DNA of 64,000 bases from Synchiropus splendidus. Taxonomy: Eukaryota > Chordata > Actinopteri > Syngnathiformes > Callionymidae. Below are positions 1-13,260 of this stretch, one piece after another. The notes under the pieces were generated by a model. That model was not told where the DNA came from. It did no database searches and worked only from the letters and a program-made list of their open reading frames with translations. The translations under genes were made by a program, and so were the position numbers. The stretch lies in the NCBI RefSeq assembly GCF_027744825.2, contig NC_071338.1, positions 24,601,501-24,665,500 of the forward strand, written 5' to 3'. The first letter of the stretch is position 1. Each line of letters opens with the position of its first letter.

Positions 1-3000
1 GACTTTTCCAAGTCTCTAACTGGTGAGCTATCAAGGGTGTCCCCTGCATGGTTTAGGCTCCAGTCCCCAACAATGAGAACTGTAAGTGAATAAAGACAAC
101 GTTTTATAGATATTGTATCAAAATATGCTATATTGAAGAATAAAACTTAAATTCACTAAACACTTTTGAGTCAGCATTCTTCAATTGTGCTCCAAATAAA
201 ATGAAAATGACAGAATAGGTCTTGTAAGGTGAACAGAGGTCTGCATAAATTTGTTTATTTTTTAAGTCCGATTTGAATAAACACCAGTGAGTTTTTTGTC
301 CCTATATTCTATCACACTTTTGAGTTTGGAATAACAAAACGTGAATATATAATTAACAACTTTGGCAATTCTTTATGGCAATGTAATGTAATGTAGACTA
401 TGGAGTTGTTAAATGAGGATTAGCAAACAGAACATTGAAATGATATTCACCACTCTCAATATTGAAAAATGAGATGTTTTGATAACCCATAACCACTAGG
501 AGGCCATGTGACTAAACAGCTGCATAGAGGTGATAGGCTCCAGATGAGACATTTCAAAATGATTCACATTATCTCAGAGTGCTATGCTTCCATGCTGAAC
601 AAGAGTTGTTGCAGCTGTTTGTCTGAATTGCCACGTCCAGCCATGAGTGCGTAAAGGTCTAGACAAACACATGCGCGCAGAACACACCTGGCAGGAGCGA
701 GGGAGTGCCGACACACTCACCTGGCGATGTGGCGCACAGCATTCTTGCACTCCTCTCCTCGTTACGGTGGCGAGAGCAGTAAACAGCCAAAGAGGACTGC
801 AGACGTGCTGGGACAAGAGGGATCCTCCTGTGCTAAGTACGAGCGAGTCACCAGAACCTGCCGTCTGCCCTCTGCCACTCTCTTTGGGAGCTCAAAATAG
901 TCCACCATGAGAGCGATGTAATTTCAGTCCGACAGTCTTTCCCACGACAAGGACTGAGAGCGGCGTGCTCTTGGACGAGCGCTGCACAGCTATGACAACA
1001 ACACCAATGACAGCGACGTCGCTTCCTCCTCTCGTCCTCTACTTTGTCATGACAATGACCTGTATTCGACAACATCTAAACAAGATGCCTCCGGAGGCAA
1101 AAAGGATCCTGGCTGGTGATTAACGAGATAAAATTCAATCTGACTTGTCATTACATTTCTGGGATGGCTGTCATCTGGACACTTGGTTAACACGGATCAT
1201 TCTCCATGATGTCATCTCTCAGGATAGCCCTAAAACCCAAACCTTACTTGTCCCGGACGTACCGCGCAACACTAACTGGAGAAACCAGTCGACGTGCGCG
1301 CTGCTAACAACAAATGCTTTTTGTGTTGCACTTGCCAGCAGCTAGAGAGCGGTGTTACCCCCCCACCTTTTAATCTCTCAGTGCCAACTGAACCCAAAAG
1401 GCATGTCTGGGCAGAGAGCCACTGACCTCAGCAGTGGGTCCGCCACTCTGCCACCAAAGAGCACTGCTGCCACCCTGCCTCATTCCACCTCCAACACCCA
1501 ATAAGGCCACTGCTGGTGACCTGCCTCCCCTCACAGAACCTAAACATGGGTAAAACACACAGGGTATCCAGGGTCTCTTTTCACTTCTGTCTTCACAACT
1601 GTATAGACAACATGAACAGCAGATGCACAAGAATTTAACCAAGGTATGACCTAAAGCTCGCCTTCAGCAAGGTCTGAAATGGCAGAAAGGGAGACGATTG
1701 GGCTGGTGTCTGCACAGCTGGGAGGTTTGGACGTGTTTTATTCTACAGGGCATCTGGAATCCTTTACCTGGAGGACTACTGGCTCATGAATTGTTTGCCA
1801 TGGTACAACAGATCTTCTAGACCAGGGTTCTTACCAGCACTTCAGCATAGGGGTGAAATCCCAGTGCTTTCAGCAATTTTTGTCAACTTGAAGTGAAATC
1901 TGAATCAATGTCGGAACTCCTTCATCACCTGTTAAGCAGGACTCCATTTAAGGCAGACCGTTAAGGTGGACCTGGAAAGATGTACAAAGCGTTCTGTCGT
2001 CTATCTGTCCAACCTCACCCAGACACATATGTCCAATTGGGATATATGACCCCCCACGCAGACCCAAGGCACGGTTCAATGATAAAGACATCATGATGTT
2101 TTCTGTGTGTTTCACCCTTAATAAGTACAGACATGCGCGGTGAAAAGTCTATCACCATACTGAACCCAACAATGACAGGAGAACTTGACTTAACAACCTT
2201 ATTGTTCTACTTTTGGTATCAATCCGTTCGCCTGCGTCCAGCAAAACGCAAAGGATGCAAAGATGGTACGGCACGGTATGGTATGGCACTGTCATCATCT
2301 ACTTACACACAATTATTTGTGCTACATTTATACACAATTCTTAAAGTATAATATATTGCAGGTGGAGGGGACTGGATCCAAAAAAAAGCTGAAGAATGAG
2401 GTAGGTATAGCAGTGTCACTAAGTACAGGCGACCCTGTGTGTGCAAAGTCACACTTTCTCGACTACTGAATGTGGTGTGTTAACCCTGCTTTATTTTTCT
2501 TGCTTGCCATTTTTACTTGTAAATATGTGCTATTGACTGACAAAACTGCAAACATCTCACCACAAAAAGAGAGCAGCCCAACAGGAAGGGGGAAACAAAA
2601 ATGGAACATCGTGCCTGACACCAGCACTTGAATCATGGTAACTGGAAACTTCTACCTACAAGAAAGTGCATACAAACAAGTGTCATTTTTAAAAACGCCT
2701 TTTAGGAAACTTCTCAAAATACAGCCGCATGAATGACATCAGTGGAGTAAACAATGCAGAGCTTTGTGGAACCTGTCAAAGGCTGTCCATACGAAAACAA
2801 GCCACGACTTGAGCCTCCCTGGCAGAGAAAAGGAAAAGCAGCAAGGAAATCCCTTTTACTTTGGAGTGTGTGATCCAGTTTTCATCTGTGGTTATTAATT
2901 TAGACGGCAGCCCTCCTGTTTTGGGCCTGCATCTGTTGTCCAAAAGCAGATTGAAATCACTTGCACTTTGGTGCTTTCCTGCATACACTCATTCCAACCA

Positions 3001-3289
3001 CTGATTTTCCCCTCATCCACTAATCAAACCATTTCAATCTTTGGAAAAAATGATTTATGGTTTGCATGCTAAACTCTGAAAGTACAAGAGTCAACAAACA
3101 AATACATAAGAATAAACAGGGTGAACACCATCATCGGTATCTGGAGAGAATTTCCGGTGTAAAACTTTGTTGGTGAATCTCTAAATCAGATGGACAATAA
3201 TTCCACCTAAATAATTCTATCCAGGGTTTTCTCTACATGTCAACGATTGCTTAAATGAGATGCCTTCAGAAAAATGGTCTCCATTAAAA

Positions 3290-3530
3290 GATTAAATCTC
3301 TTGGAATCAAATTGGAACAAATTGGAAACATCGAAACAAGCCGATAACACGTAACGCATCATGGAGGTGGACAGTAACATGGTGGTGTTTGAATTGTTTT
3401 TAACGGAAAAAATCCCGAAAGAAACATCATAATGAGCTTGTTGACAGCGAACCTGTTCTGTTTTATTTTTTAAACACAATCTTGGTGGAAACCCTGCTAT
3501 CATATTCATCATTCCAAAAGAACTGACAAG
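3290..3530. repeat. dispersed repeat, copy 1
   Basis: This segment is similar to 25560-25745, with a shared core of GCATCATGGAGGTGGA, then a T-rich stretch, then ATCCCGAAAG. It is also similar to the reverse complement of about 49205-49285. The three copies differ by many substitutions and small indels, so they are old. I cannot assign a class; no target-site duplication or transposase frame was seen. Confidence 0.5.
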
Positions 3531-3649
3531 ATTAAGACCAAGTATACTTATACCCGCAACTACATTGCTAGGAAATGGTCATATTACTTCAGTCTTTTGT
3601 CTTTTTGTGATCCCCAGAGTTAAAATACATCATCGGGCAAGTGTCCATA

Positions 3650-3690
3650 TCATACAGTAATCCCTCGCGACATTACGGATCACTTTTTGA
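3650..3690. repeat. MITE-like terminus (Tigger/pogo-like?)
   Basis: The sequence ACAGTAATCCCTCGCGACAT resembles a terminal motif that recurs in many animal genomes at the ends of short DNA transposons, in the style of TcMar/Tigger elements (CAGT..TCCCTCG). I could not find the partner inverted repeat with confidence. This rests on memory of the motif only. Confidence 0.3.
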
Positions 3691-4095
3691 GGAAAATTCT
3701 ATTGCAAAGATTCTGTGTCCTACAGGTGTTTTAGTTACGATGTCTTGTTTTTCTATGGACACACTACTGGAGAAGAATGAGGCGCAACAATCAGAGTCAG
3801 CTGTTCAGTACCCAGGGCTCTTATTGGCTCAACGAAGTAGCATCAATGAAACACCTATCTCAGCAGTCAGCATCCTGAATCGGTCAGTACACATTGGAAT
3901 TCAAGCCCTACAATGAAAGGTTCTGCATCTTCTTAAGGTACACTCACAACAAACTTGGCAACACGCACTTGACCGCTCGCACCCCAGTCGTCACTGGTTT
4001 CCACAGAGCTATTTCAGTGTTCTTTGCCATACCTTTGCAGAAAATTGCAACTAAGCATGATGGATTATTCAACGCATCCAAATAATATTTTTAAA

Positions 4096-4228
4096 GGAGG
4101 CCTAGGTCACGCTGGAGACATTATGTCTCCTAGTGTTCTGCAAGGCGGGAAGTTACAGGGGAGATGAAATCTGGGTCCCTTCAGTTCTGCTGCTGCCCCC
4201 TCGACGTGACCTTGAATCAACGAAAGAT
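4096..4228 (+). mobile_element. Rex3-like (RTE) LINE 3' end fragment
   Basis: The order of motifs matches the 3' end of fish Rex3/RTE elements: a GGAGGCC-type start, CACGCTGGAGACATTATGTC, then CTGCTGCCCCCTCGACGTGACC. In intact copies this corresponds to the last codons and short 3' tail before a GGAT-type repeat. The copy is truncated and mutated and lacks the reverse-transcriptase body. It sits in the presumed nfatc3 intron. Confidence 0.5.
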
Positions 4229-6549
4229 GGGTGTTGTTAAATAAGGTTTGGGCTCCATTATCAGCAATGCATAATGAGTAATACAGAACACAATTCTCCA
4301 TTAAATATCAACCACAGTGTTGCATAAATCAGTTTTCCCAAGGAGAGAAGTCAACTAAACGGTAACCTTGCTTGTAGGAATCCTCAAAACTTTAGCTCCA
4401 ACTGCGACTACACTTGAAATGACTACATGGTGATGAGTGAATAAATGCTTCGCAGCAAGAGACATCATTTATGTATCCCATTAACTTATAATGATATACA
4501 GTAAACTACAGCTTCAGTGATGAATGCAGCGTAGGCTGCTCTTGTTCCGCGCAGAGACGCACACCGTTCGGAGCTGGAAGGAAAATAATTGAAAAAAGTT
4601 CTCCGGCCCATCTCACACCTCATTTTCCCCTCTCTCAAGTCGCACGGGCAGAAAGTTCTCCACCTCAGGCAGCACAAGACAAAATGAATTCAGCTCATCC
4701 TCTAGCTGTATTCATATATTCCGATGAACCGTTATGCAAACCACAAATATTTATTCAGCGTGATGAATTTCGATAAAGTATTCATTTGTAAGAAAGTGAG
4801 TTGAGCAATAATTCATGTTGCAGGTCGCAAAAAAAGATCAACCAGTGCATCCTGATTTTAATCACAAATTAAAATGCAGCCTCAGGTTATCATATCTGGA
4901 TGATTTAGGGATGATTTAATGCAAGGTCATCTTCAGCTGGTTCTGGTTTCTGCTTTGCATGAGACGTACTTCCGAGCTTTGAACAGACTTCAATCTGAAT
5001 AGTAGCTGGCAGAATGTGAAAATAACACTACTGAATCCTCATCAATCAATTTCCTTCCTTCCACATTTCTGCAAAACAATTTCTTTATTCACGCATTGCA
5101 GAACTGATGCTGCGACAACTAGAGAGAGCCGCGTGGTGCTGAAGCGCGTGCATGACAACATTGGCACTTCAATTTAATAATTACATCAAGCAATATGCAA
5201 GGACTACAGAAACTTTTATATGAATAATCAGACATGGACTGGAGCATGTTTTCTGACTCAATTACACATTTGGCTACCTTTTCTTAAGACATTTTGCAGT
5301 CATTTTATGAAAAATAAAATAGGTTTTACTGAATAAATTGTCCTTTAAATGAGCACAATAAATCAATAGATATTGAACCAAAAGAACCTCATGACTTTGA
5401 AGTCAAATCCGAGGTTCCAACCACTGAGCATCATTTGCATGATTTTTAAAACATGTTTCAGTCAAAGATATATATTGGTGAGGGCAATATTTTGAGGCCC
5501 AATGGTGTTTGCGCGATAGAGTTGTATAAAATCAATTCAAAAATTAATAAGAGTGAAAATATTGAAGACAGGAGTTCCAAATTATGTGGAAATATTTTTT
5601 CAAGTAAAATATGAGGGAAATATTATTATCTAAAATATTACTGAATATCACTTTTTTAATTTTAATAAAAATTTAGAAAAACAATTTTAACCAATACATT
5701 GAGTTTATAATTTGACATTCGAATAGAAAGATAAAAATTTTGAAAAATATTTTTATGAAATTAAAGAGCAGTCAATAACTGCATCTACGCTTTGCCACAC
5801 TGCACTAAAAGAGAAAAGGCCAATGACATTGAACTTTTCTGTTATATCATGTAAAAATAAATAAACAATAATTTCAGTTGGCGAATACTGAGTACATTTT
5901 CATCCTTGGTTTACATGCATTAATATTATTTAAGCTTATTTAAGATTTGGAACTACAATACTGATTAATTTTAACATTTTTCCACTTCATTTTTTTGTTC
6001 TTTCAGTGACAAAACCTGAATTCACATTGTAGCTGTGATGCCAGGTTTTAATTCTGAAGTTTCTTTGAATGATTGGCAACCATTATTATTATTCTATTAA
6101 GAAGATTATCATTGATCAATATCAATTTCAGATTAATATTTGGTGACGTACGAAGTTTCCTTTTCTCAGTTGTACATGAGCACACGCAAAAAAACGAATA
6201 TTTAATGATTTGTGTGTAATTCTTTTATTCTAAAAAACTTTATTGACAATGACAAAACTTCTGAATTGCATGCTTTGAAATGCGCCAGACGCACTGCAAC
6301 ACAACTAGACTGTATAACAGTACATCAAAGTCCAAAGGTACATGCAAGGATGTGAAGATTTGCTCTCAGTCAGGTTTTCAAATTTGAACACAGAAACAGA
6401 CCAAAAAAACCTGAGCCAACACACTTGCATATCAGCTTAAGGTGGCTGGGCAGAATAATAGTTTTTCGTAAGTGATAATGTACGTTTTCATATCTGCAGT
6501 GACTGAGGAGCGTCAACAGAGCTGACAGTCAGAGGGAGAAGCAGCGGGA

Positions 6550-7200
6550 GGAACTTGACATGAGCGCCAAGTTTGCAAGGCGCGCGGCTGCGACGTGACC
6601 GGGAGAGACGCACTGACCTGCGGGGCCTAGCGGCGGCTGCTGCCCGTCCTCCCCGAAGATCAGTCTGAAGTCCAGCTCCTCATTCCCGGGGCAGTTTGCA
6701 GTCGTCATCAGGCTTGACAGCTCGGGGTTCACCCCGCCACTCACGCAACGCTGGAGCAACGAACGCTCTAAAACAAATGTCACAACATTTACCGGCTGTC
6801 ACGTCGCCGAACTTCAACTTCAGTCGGTCCGTGGGACATCCGGGGCTCCGTCCATTCGCTCGCCCGTGTCTCCCCCGCCGCGCTGCACAAATCCAAAGTG
6901 AGTCTGCTTCTGGTAGCGGACGGTCCTAACGTTGGCTTCGATGTCGGAGGAAACCCTGGCAGCCCCCGCGGTGTCTCCTCCACTCACGCTGACTCGCGAC
7001 AACAAACAAGCGTCTTCTTTTTTCCTGCCCGACAGAGTTTAACGTCCTCTACGAGCCGGTGACTTCTCCGGGAAATAGTCCAGTCCCTCCCCCTCCTCCC
7101 TCCTCACTCTCACTCCCTCCCTCGCTCACCCTCGCGCGCCCTTCCTGCGCGCTCCGCTCAAACGATATTCTGTCGCGTTTTCGCTTGCATTGTGCGCATG
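6550..7200. promoter_or_regulatory. nfatc3: CpG-rich promoter block of nfatc3
   Basis: CG dinucleotides are dense here compared with the AT-rich flanks. The block spans the first nfatc3 coding exon and the presumed 5' UTR, which lies at higher coordinates because the gene runs on the minus strand. No clear TATA box is seen, as expected for a CpG-island promoter. The transcription start cannot be placed from sequence alone. Confidence 0.55.
6618..6708 (-). CDS. nfatc3: NFATC3-like protein, first coding exon
   Basis: NFATC3 is a cytoplasmic transcription factor that calcineurin dephosphorylates so that it enters the nucleus. Only the N-terminal exon is here: 30 codons plus one base, starting at ATG 6708-6706. 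The peptide begins MTTANC and contains EELDFRLIFGEDG, which matches the NFATC3 start (MTTANC...ELDFKLVFGEDG) and is less like NFATC1, C2 or C4. The ELDF..(L/I)F block is the conserved N-terminal acidic motif of the family. The exon ends ...GGCCCCGCAG followed by donor GTCAGTG (GT at 6617-6616), a phase 1 junction. The frame stays open 25 codons upstream without another ATG, so this ATG is the natural start, although its -3 base is C. The remaining exons (docking motifs, Rel homology region) must lie left of the window. Paralogue (a or b) is not determined. Confidence 0.85.
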
Positions 7201-8150
7201 CGCCTTTCTTTCCGCTCACACACCTGAGCGAAGAACATTCTATTCATTTTCACTTGAGACATGTGGCGGACCACCTAATATTAAACTAATGTGTGCAATT
7301 GCACCCCGTTATCTTAGTTATTTGGTAATAAATAAATAAATGAAAGGCTTAATGGCATCAGTCACTAACTTTTGGACAAGTTTCAGCTGCTGACATTAAA
7401 CAGCAACATTGTCATTAATTTCCTGTTAAAAACACTGCAAATTAATCTGCAGAGATCACCCATTCTGCCATGTTCCCTCTGCTACCCACAAAAAAAGACC
7501 TGCCTTCAACCAAAATGGGCCAAAGTGAAGTTCTTTCTGCAGACCTGTTGACCTTGCAGCGACTCAGTCTGACAGCCATTTCATTAGTCCTCCGTCCACC
7601 CACCACTGGATCACATCCGCCTGTGCCTGGCCCTCTGCCTGCCACTCTCTGCTGCCGCAGTTTAAGCCAGGATATCTCCGTGTAATGACATGATGCACTT
7701 TTTACCCTTTGATCCTGTCAGCCAAAATAAACCAATACCAGCCAGTGAACGATGGCGAGAGAGTCGGCAGAGCCCTGTGTTTGTATTCCTTTCTTAGCTC
7801 GCGTGCTATTTATAGACGTAAACAAAGAGTTCCAGTCCGTGTACAGCCTGTGGTGGAAATATACGACAAACAAATCTTTTAAATAGAAATAATTTCCGAC
7901 CACAAACAACAGTTCCATAACCAGGACTTCGGACTGGGCTCCCTTGTTGTCTGTTTGAGGTGGGAACCTCCCACTAAAACAAGGAGACCCCTGAATTCCC
8001 AGTTAGAGACAGCTGGAGTGGTAACACTGTCTGGTCCTGAAGAGGTCTAGCCTCCTCGCTGAGATATGAGCTTGACTCACTGCTCTTCACTGGTACACGC
8101 ACAGCGATTTCTACAAGTCAAGAGATTTTTTTCATCTGTCCCCAAAAAGT

Positions 8151-8166
8151 CTATATCTATCTATCG

Positions 8167-8206
<40 letters not shown>
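8151..8206. repeat. (CTAT)n microsatellite
   Basis: About 13 tetranucleotide units of CTAT, with one imperfect start (CTATAT) and one interruption (CGAT). Likely length-polymorphic. Confidence 0.95.
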
Positions 8207-8207
<1 letters not shown>

Positions 8208-8389
8208 GAACTGGACTAGTCAGGGTTAATCCCTGACCAGTCGTGTCATGGTCCTCAAGTCATGGTTTCATTACCTACAACTGTTAACCTTAAAATTATT
8301 ATTTCATAGACCTTAACCTCAAAGGTCTTCTTCTCTGTTTCTCATCATTTCCTGTCTCTGGTTAGTGCAGTAAGTCAGCCTCCACCGTC

Positions 8390-8560
8390 ACCATCTTAAT
8401 CACCTTCCCTCGCAACACCCATCCGCTTCATGTCCTCACTCTGCATATCCATGAACCACGCTGGTTCTCCTCCTCTTCCATCGCCAACATCTCCATCTTC
8501 CATCTCTTGGTCCAAAACGGTCACTGCTCACCACAGTTGCAACCCTTCTACCCCCCTGCC
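8390..8560 (-). mobile_element. LINE ORF2 remnant (reverse strand)
   Basis: The plus strand carries CACCCATCCGCTTCATGTCC, then ATCCATGAACC and a TTCTCCTCCTCTTCC run. This order recalls the reverse complement of the 3' part of ORF2 in fish LINEs of the RTE/Expander type. No open frame survives. The family assignment is from memory and uncertain. Confidence 0.35.
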
Positions 8561-11500
8561 CTCTGTTACACAGGTGCTTTTGAAATCTTCATCATCAGTA
8601 CCCTGAGTATAAAATAATGGGTCATACTTTAGATTAAGGGGCCATTATTATCCTACATCAAATACTTATTCAGGCCGGCATTATTTGCAGAATATCCGCC
8701 ATTAATTTATCATTATAAAGCACTAGCTAGTGTTCTGGATAAATATTATCTGTCCACCTAACTAAGTTTGCATTCATACAATTTTCTGGCTTTAAATAAA
8801 ACTCCTGGAGTACTACTAGCAGAATAATGCACATATTAATTCATAAAAATTGCTTAGGAATTATTTTTCACTTACACATACACATTACTGATTGTGTAAA
8901 AAAAAAAAAAATGGACACATTTAAAAAGGCACAAAAAACCCCTCTCTAGCTCGTGGATCCTCCCAAATATTGTCATGAAAAAATCATTTAAAGAAATATA
9001 TATTTTATGTTCATTATTTACAAGACAAACTAGCAGAACTAAATGCTCGACACTTGCAATATGTCTCAACATTGTCAGCATCAAAGTCAACAAATAACTG
9101 AACAAAAAAAAAATAACACATTTCATTTCAAATATTTCGCAGTCTGCCATTAGCACACACTATCATGCATGGGTGTCTAAAAACTTTTTTTTGCCAGTCT
9201 ACTGAAGTCAGTCATTGCTGAATCAGCCACCAACTGTCAGATTAAATGTCTCACAAACATTTGTGCTCTATGATGATTCTCTTCCATTGCCTTTAAGCCC
9301 TAACTGGTTGACGCAAACCTGAGGGCGGTTGATCAAGAACTCTCACTATCAAGCGGTTTATAGTGTTACTACAGGTTAGTGAACTCTGATACACCCTGGT
9401 GCACTGTTTTTGGAAGTTGTTTCATTCTTCATTGTTTGTAATTTATTTTAGCTTAACAAGAGGAGATGAATATCAGCTGTATTTACGAGATGAAACCAGA
9501 CACTTACATTGATGTGCTCCTCTGAAAGTTCCTCCGCGTACCGACACTCGCTGCATGTGGGCGTTCAGTCACTCTGAGTTACCAAAAACATCAATATCAC
9601 ATTTCCTGATTAACCACTTGTGTGATGCATATTTGCTTGTAATACATATTATTGTATTCATATGTGAATGTTTGAGTTTTTTTAGGGGGCTCCACAATGA
9701 AAAAAATCAGTGAGCAACATCTTTATTTTCCACTTCCCGTTTCTGGATGGCAGAAGTCATAATAAACCTGTTGATATGTCAGATACATCTAAACTAAGGA
9801 GGATGGTTTGCAGGCAGATGCATCAAATATGATACACACATGGATAGACTTTATGGATCATTTAAGTTTGAAATGATTGGATTTTCTGTCAATTGCAATG
9901 CAGTGTTTTCAGTGTATAAAATGTCTGTCCACAGAGGAAGAGTTTTCCATCTATTGACAGTGATTGAGACGCAGAAATATAAAATAGTTTACTATCTTTG
10001 GAAGCATGAATTGGAGGAATTTCTGGAATAACTTTTAACGATTGTTAGAATTTATTTATCTGCTGTATTTGCACAATAAAATGAAAAATAAAATAAAATA
10101 ATGCACATACTCAACTTAATGAGCTTGAAAGCATGAAGTTGTTTTTCTTTTAATATTAAGAATATTAATATGCAATAAGTAAATGCACTAAATGTTGTTG
10201 GAATTAGGAGGCTTTTTCAATAAATATACTGTCACATATAGACTGTAACAATTATAGTGACAATCTCATTACTTATTTATTTAATATCTATTTAATCTTT
10301 ATTTTAACAGAAAGGAAATCATTTACAACAATGACCTGACCTGAGGCAGCATAAATTAACAATTATATAGACAAAAGTATAGAAAATAATGTGACAATTC
10401 AGCAATACCAAAGATGCAATAAAGATGAAATATACAAATTAAACATGTACAAATGAGACATTTGAAAAGTACTAAAAGCAGGTACACATCAATAATCTGT
10501 GGTAAATAAGATAATGGAGTGTAACATTACGTCCCCACACAACTTTACATTATTCATCTAACAAAAATGGAGATATTTGAGCAAAGAAAAAGGCCAGCCT
10601 GCTCTAATTTCACCTGCTGCTCTTATCGCAGCTCATGACCTTTGACAAGAGATAAATAAAACAAATGGTGTGGGAGGCAGACGATGAGATAGTATGTTCT
10701 TTTAAAGTTATAAAGAAGAGAAAAATGTCATGTGAGGAAAACAAAAAAATATCTCATCAACCCCCGCAGAGATGTTGCGTGAGAGTTGTCACTCTTTCCA
10801 GGATTTGGGTTTGCACACACTTGCACGAGTGCAGCAGCAGCAGCACCTTGGCAACAGGCGAGATGTTCGCTAAATGTCAACACGGTATCCAGTGTCAGAC
10901 TGTCAGCTGCTTTTGTTCTGTGGTGTAATTGTCCAGAGATTCTGGTTACAATTATACCATGTTGTTATTGTTGTTTTAGAACAAGTGCTTCATCAGGAAA
11001 CGTTTGCATCAGTCAAGCAGGAGTGTGTGCAGTTTTGACAGTCTGTGTTTTAGGCATGAATAGTTTTTATATTTTATATTTTTATCTTTTGCGTTTTTAT
11101 AAAATATGATTGGAGAAGATGTTAATCTTGTTTTATGGGAAAATAAATATGCACGGATAATTTTTGTGAGCTATGGAGAACTTTTTTGGGTGGAATTATA
11201 AAGAGGAAGAATGGACACTGAGTCATCTGTTCTTCATCCAGGCCACATTGGGGCATGACTGTCCATGTTTACTTCCTTGTACTTGTTTTCCCCTGATACT
11301 GTAGTTAATTGCTCAACTTTCTACAACTCCTCTGTGTTTGTGTGTATTTGGGTCGTTCTTGGGTCAGAGTGGAGATTCATATTCAACTTCAGATTAAGTC
11401 GGCTGGACTAACCTACCATCCATAATGCACTGCTACAATTAAGATCTCACCTAAATAAACATTATGAGATCAAAGGGTTGAATGGGATTATGAAACAAAG

Positions 11501-13204
11501 TTACTTTAATAGCTGCTCTACTCTCCTTCTGATGACTCTTTCATTCAGTGGAACTCACAGAACCACAAAAATGAATGCAAAACTCAAGAATAGCTACCAA
11601 TCTTTAAACTAGAAAACCACAGTAAAATAGATAAAAGTGGACTGTTGTGTTATGATGAGTTATGACAAATTATATTGATATGATATTGTTGATATTACAC
11701 ATGTATGTTGCATTCACTGAGTGCGCCGCTTCGTGTTTGGTCACTATTGGGTCCTGGTCGGGCTTCATGCTGAGCAGTATTTCACTTCAATTCTGGCGAC
11801 TTGGCTCGCGACAAGAAGTCAGGGTGACTCTTCCTTGTGGTTTGTGCTGCCCTCAACTGTTGGAGTTGGGGAACTTACTACTTTTGCCTTCTCTGGCTAC
11901 ATTATTGCATGGGAAAATGACACAGAAAACCCCTCTCTATATCGCGGATCTTCCAAACCAGGGCCACCCACAAGTGGGACGGGTGCAGCCCGGCAGCTTT
12001 GGCTCATCCGCCATGTGATGAAACCTATGTTCGAGTCGATCAATGAGTGATCTGATGCAGTCGCACATGGGGACACCAGTCGCTGGTGTGAAATCAATGT
12101 TCGAGCTTCCAGCAGCAGAGGGGCGATGAACAAAGCCACATGAGGACTTAAAGCTGTTGGATTTAATTCAGAAAGCCTCGCATTTTACATCTTCGCTGAG
12201 ACAAGTGGAGGAATATTTCAAGTTGTCTGTGTTTCAGGGAACACGTTGCTTGCTTATATTAATAACCTTGATTCTGCAATAATATAAAGACAGACATAAA
12301 TACGGTTTAATTCCGATCAGTGTATGATTTACAAACCGAAAACAAACAACTGTGCTGGTTATTAATATGATGGAGTTGGCTAGAATTCAGGGTCGTGTGG
12401 ACCTAAATTGACGCTCAGTTGTGAATCAATAACAACCCAGTAACAGCGCTCTTTCTCTGATCTATGACAAGTTTGAATGGACCACGGCCAGAGCTGGTTC
12501 ACTTGGCGGCCGATCAGATAATGGATTTGTTGTGAGGAGAAGCGGACATCATGTGAAAGAGACGGAAACAGTCATATTGACGGGTCTGGAGGCTTAAATA
12601 ATTTGAGTGTACGCCCATTGTTTTTCTCTTTTCAGTAATGACAATAAATATCGTTTTAAAAACTGATGAAAAATTTCCTCATACTTCACTCCCTCACATT
12701 ATTTAATTTATTAATTTCGTATTTATTATTATTTTCTATTGATTTGAATGCAATTTATTTCAGGAAAAATAAATAGAGCCATGTAAAACTGGAAAGTAGA
12801 AAAATACTCAAATAGAAGACCTTACTTAGGAATATATTATAAATATCAGCACATATTTCCAGAAACATCATTGTAAAAGCTCAAAAGATGGTTATTATTG
12901 TTGTTTAGTTGTATTTTAGTCAAGCCAAGGAAGGAAAATAACGGTTATGTTTAATTCATTATTACAAAAGAAGCAGCGACTAAATACAGTTTAAAGTGGT
13001 TTGACATCGCTCCGAGCCGGCTAATAACTATAAAATAGAGGCCGTTGAAGGAATAATAATAATAAAAAAGAACGGTGTTTGGTTTTAAAATTGTATTGAA
13101 TAATAATTTATGTTGAAAGGACCATGTGTAAAAACATTGAAATTATTGTGTTTAAGCGTTAATAATTAAAATAAAAGTTCTAAAATAAAAAATATTTTCG
13201 TCAT

Positions 13205-13260
13205 TAGGTACATGACGTATGATGACGTCAATAGCAATCGACATGTAAACATGGCGACGC
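13205..13260 (+). promoter_or_regulatory. ddx28: ddx28 core promoter: CRE-like pair and YY1-like site
   Basis: A half site TGACGT at 13213-13218 is followed by a full palindromic CRE, TGACGTCA, at 13223-13230. A YY1-like AACATGGCGAC lies at 13248-13258. Vertebrate housekeeping promoters often place ATGGCG-type YY1 motifs at or just downstream of the start site. The block sits about 100-150 bp upstream of the ddx28 ATG. The region upstream is AT-rich, so the promoter is sharply delimited. Confidence 0.5.

Larger units (their letters stand above)
1..6617 (-). other. nfatc3: nfatc3 intron 1 (partial)
   Basis: This stretch lies downstream, on the minus strand, of the splice donor that closes the first nfatc3 coding exon, so it is read as intron 1 running off the left edge. 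No second nfatc3 exon (acidic calcineurin-docking region and Ser-Pro repeats) is visible in any minus-strand frame. It holds a Rex3-like LINE end near 4.1 kb, a dispersed repeat at 3.3 kb and very AT-rich DNA at 5.4-6.2 kb. A more GC-rich patch at about 640-1080 has short open frames on both strands that I do not recognise. Confidence 0.6.
7200..13200. other. intergenic region between nfatc3 and ddx28
   Basis: About 6 kb separates two divergently oriented genes. I see no conserved protein frame, splice-site pair or RNA gene. Contents that can be supported are a tetranucleotide microsatellite, a hairpin next to it, a LINE ORF2-like remnant, and AT-rich DNA at 10.0-10.6 and 12.6-13.2 kb. In human, DUS2 lies head to head with DDX28; no DUS2-like frame was found here. 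Confidence 0.5.

Noticed and set aside
640..1080. GC-richer patch in the presumed nfatc3 intron as an alternative first exon
   Set aside because: No NFAT-like N-terminus or clean donor found; open frames occur on both strands without resemblance.
8930..11970. similar strings at 8935-8970 and 11925-11960 (ACCCCTCTCTA...CG.GGATC.TCC)
   Set aside because: About 30 bases alike with nothing alike on either side; could be a short shared repeat end but not enough to call.
7200..13200. dus2 next to ddx28
   Set aside because: No dihydrouridine synthase motif was seen on either strand in this interval.
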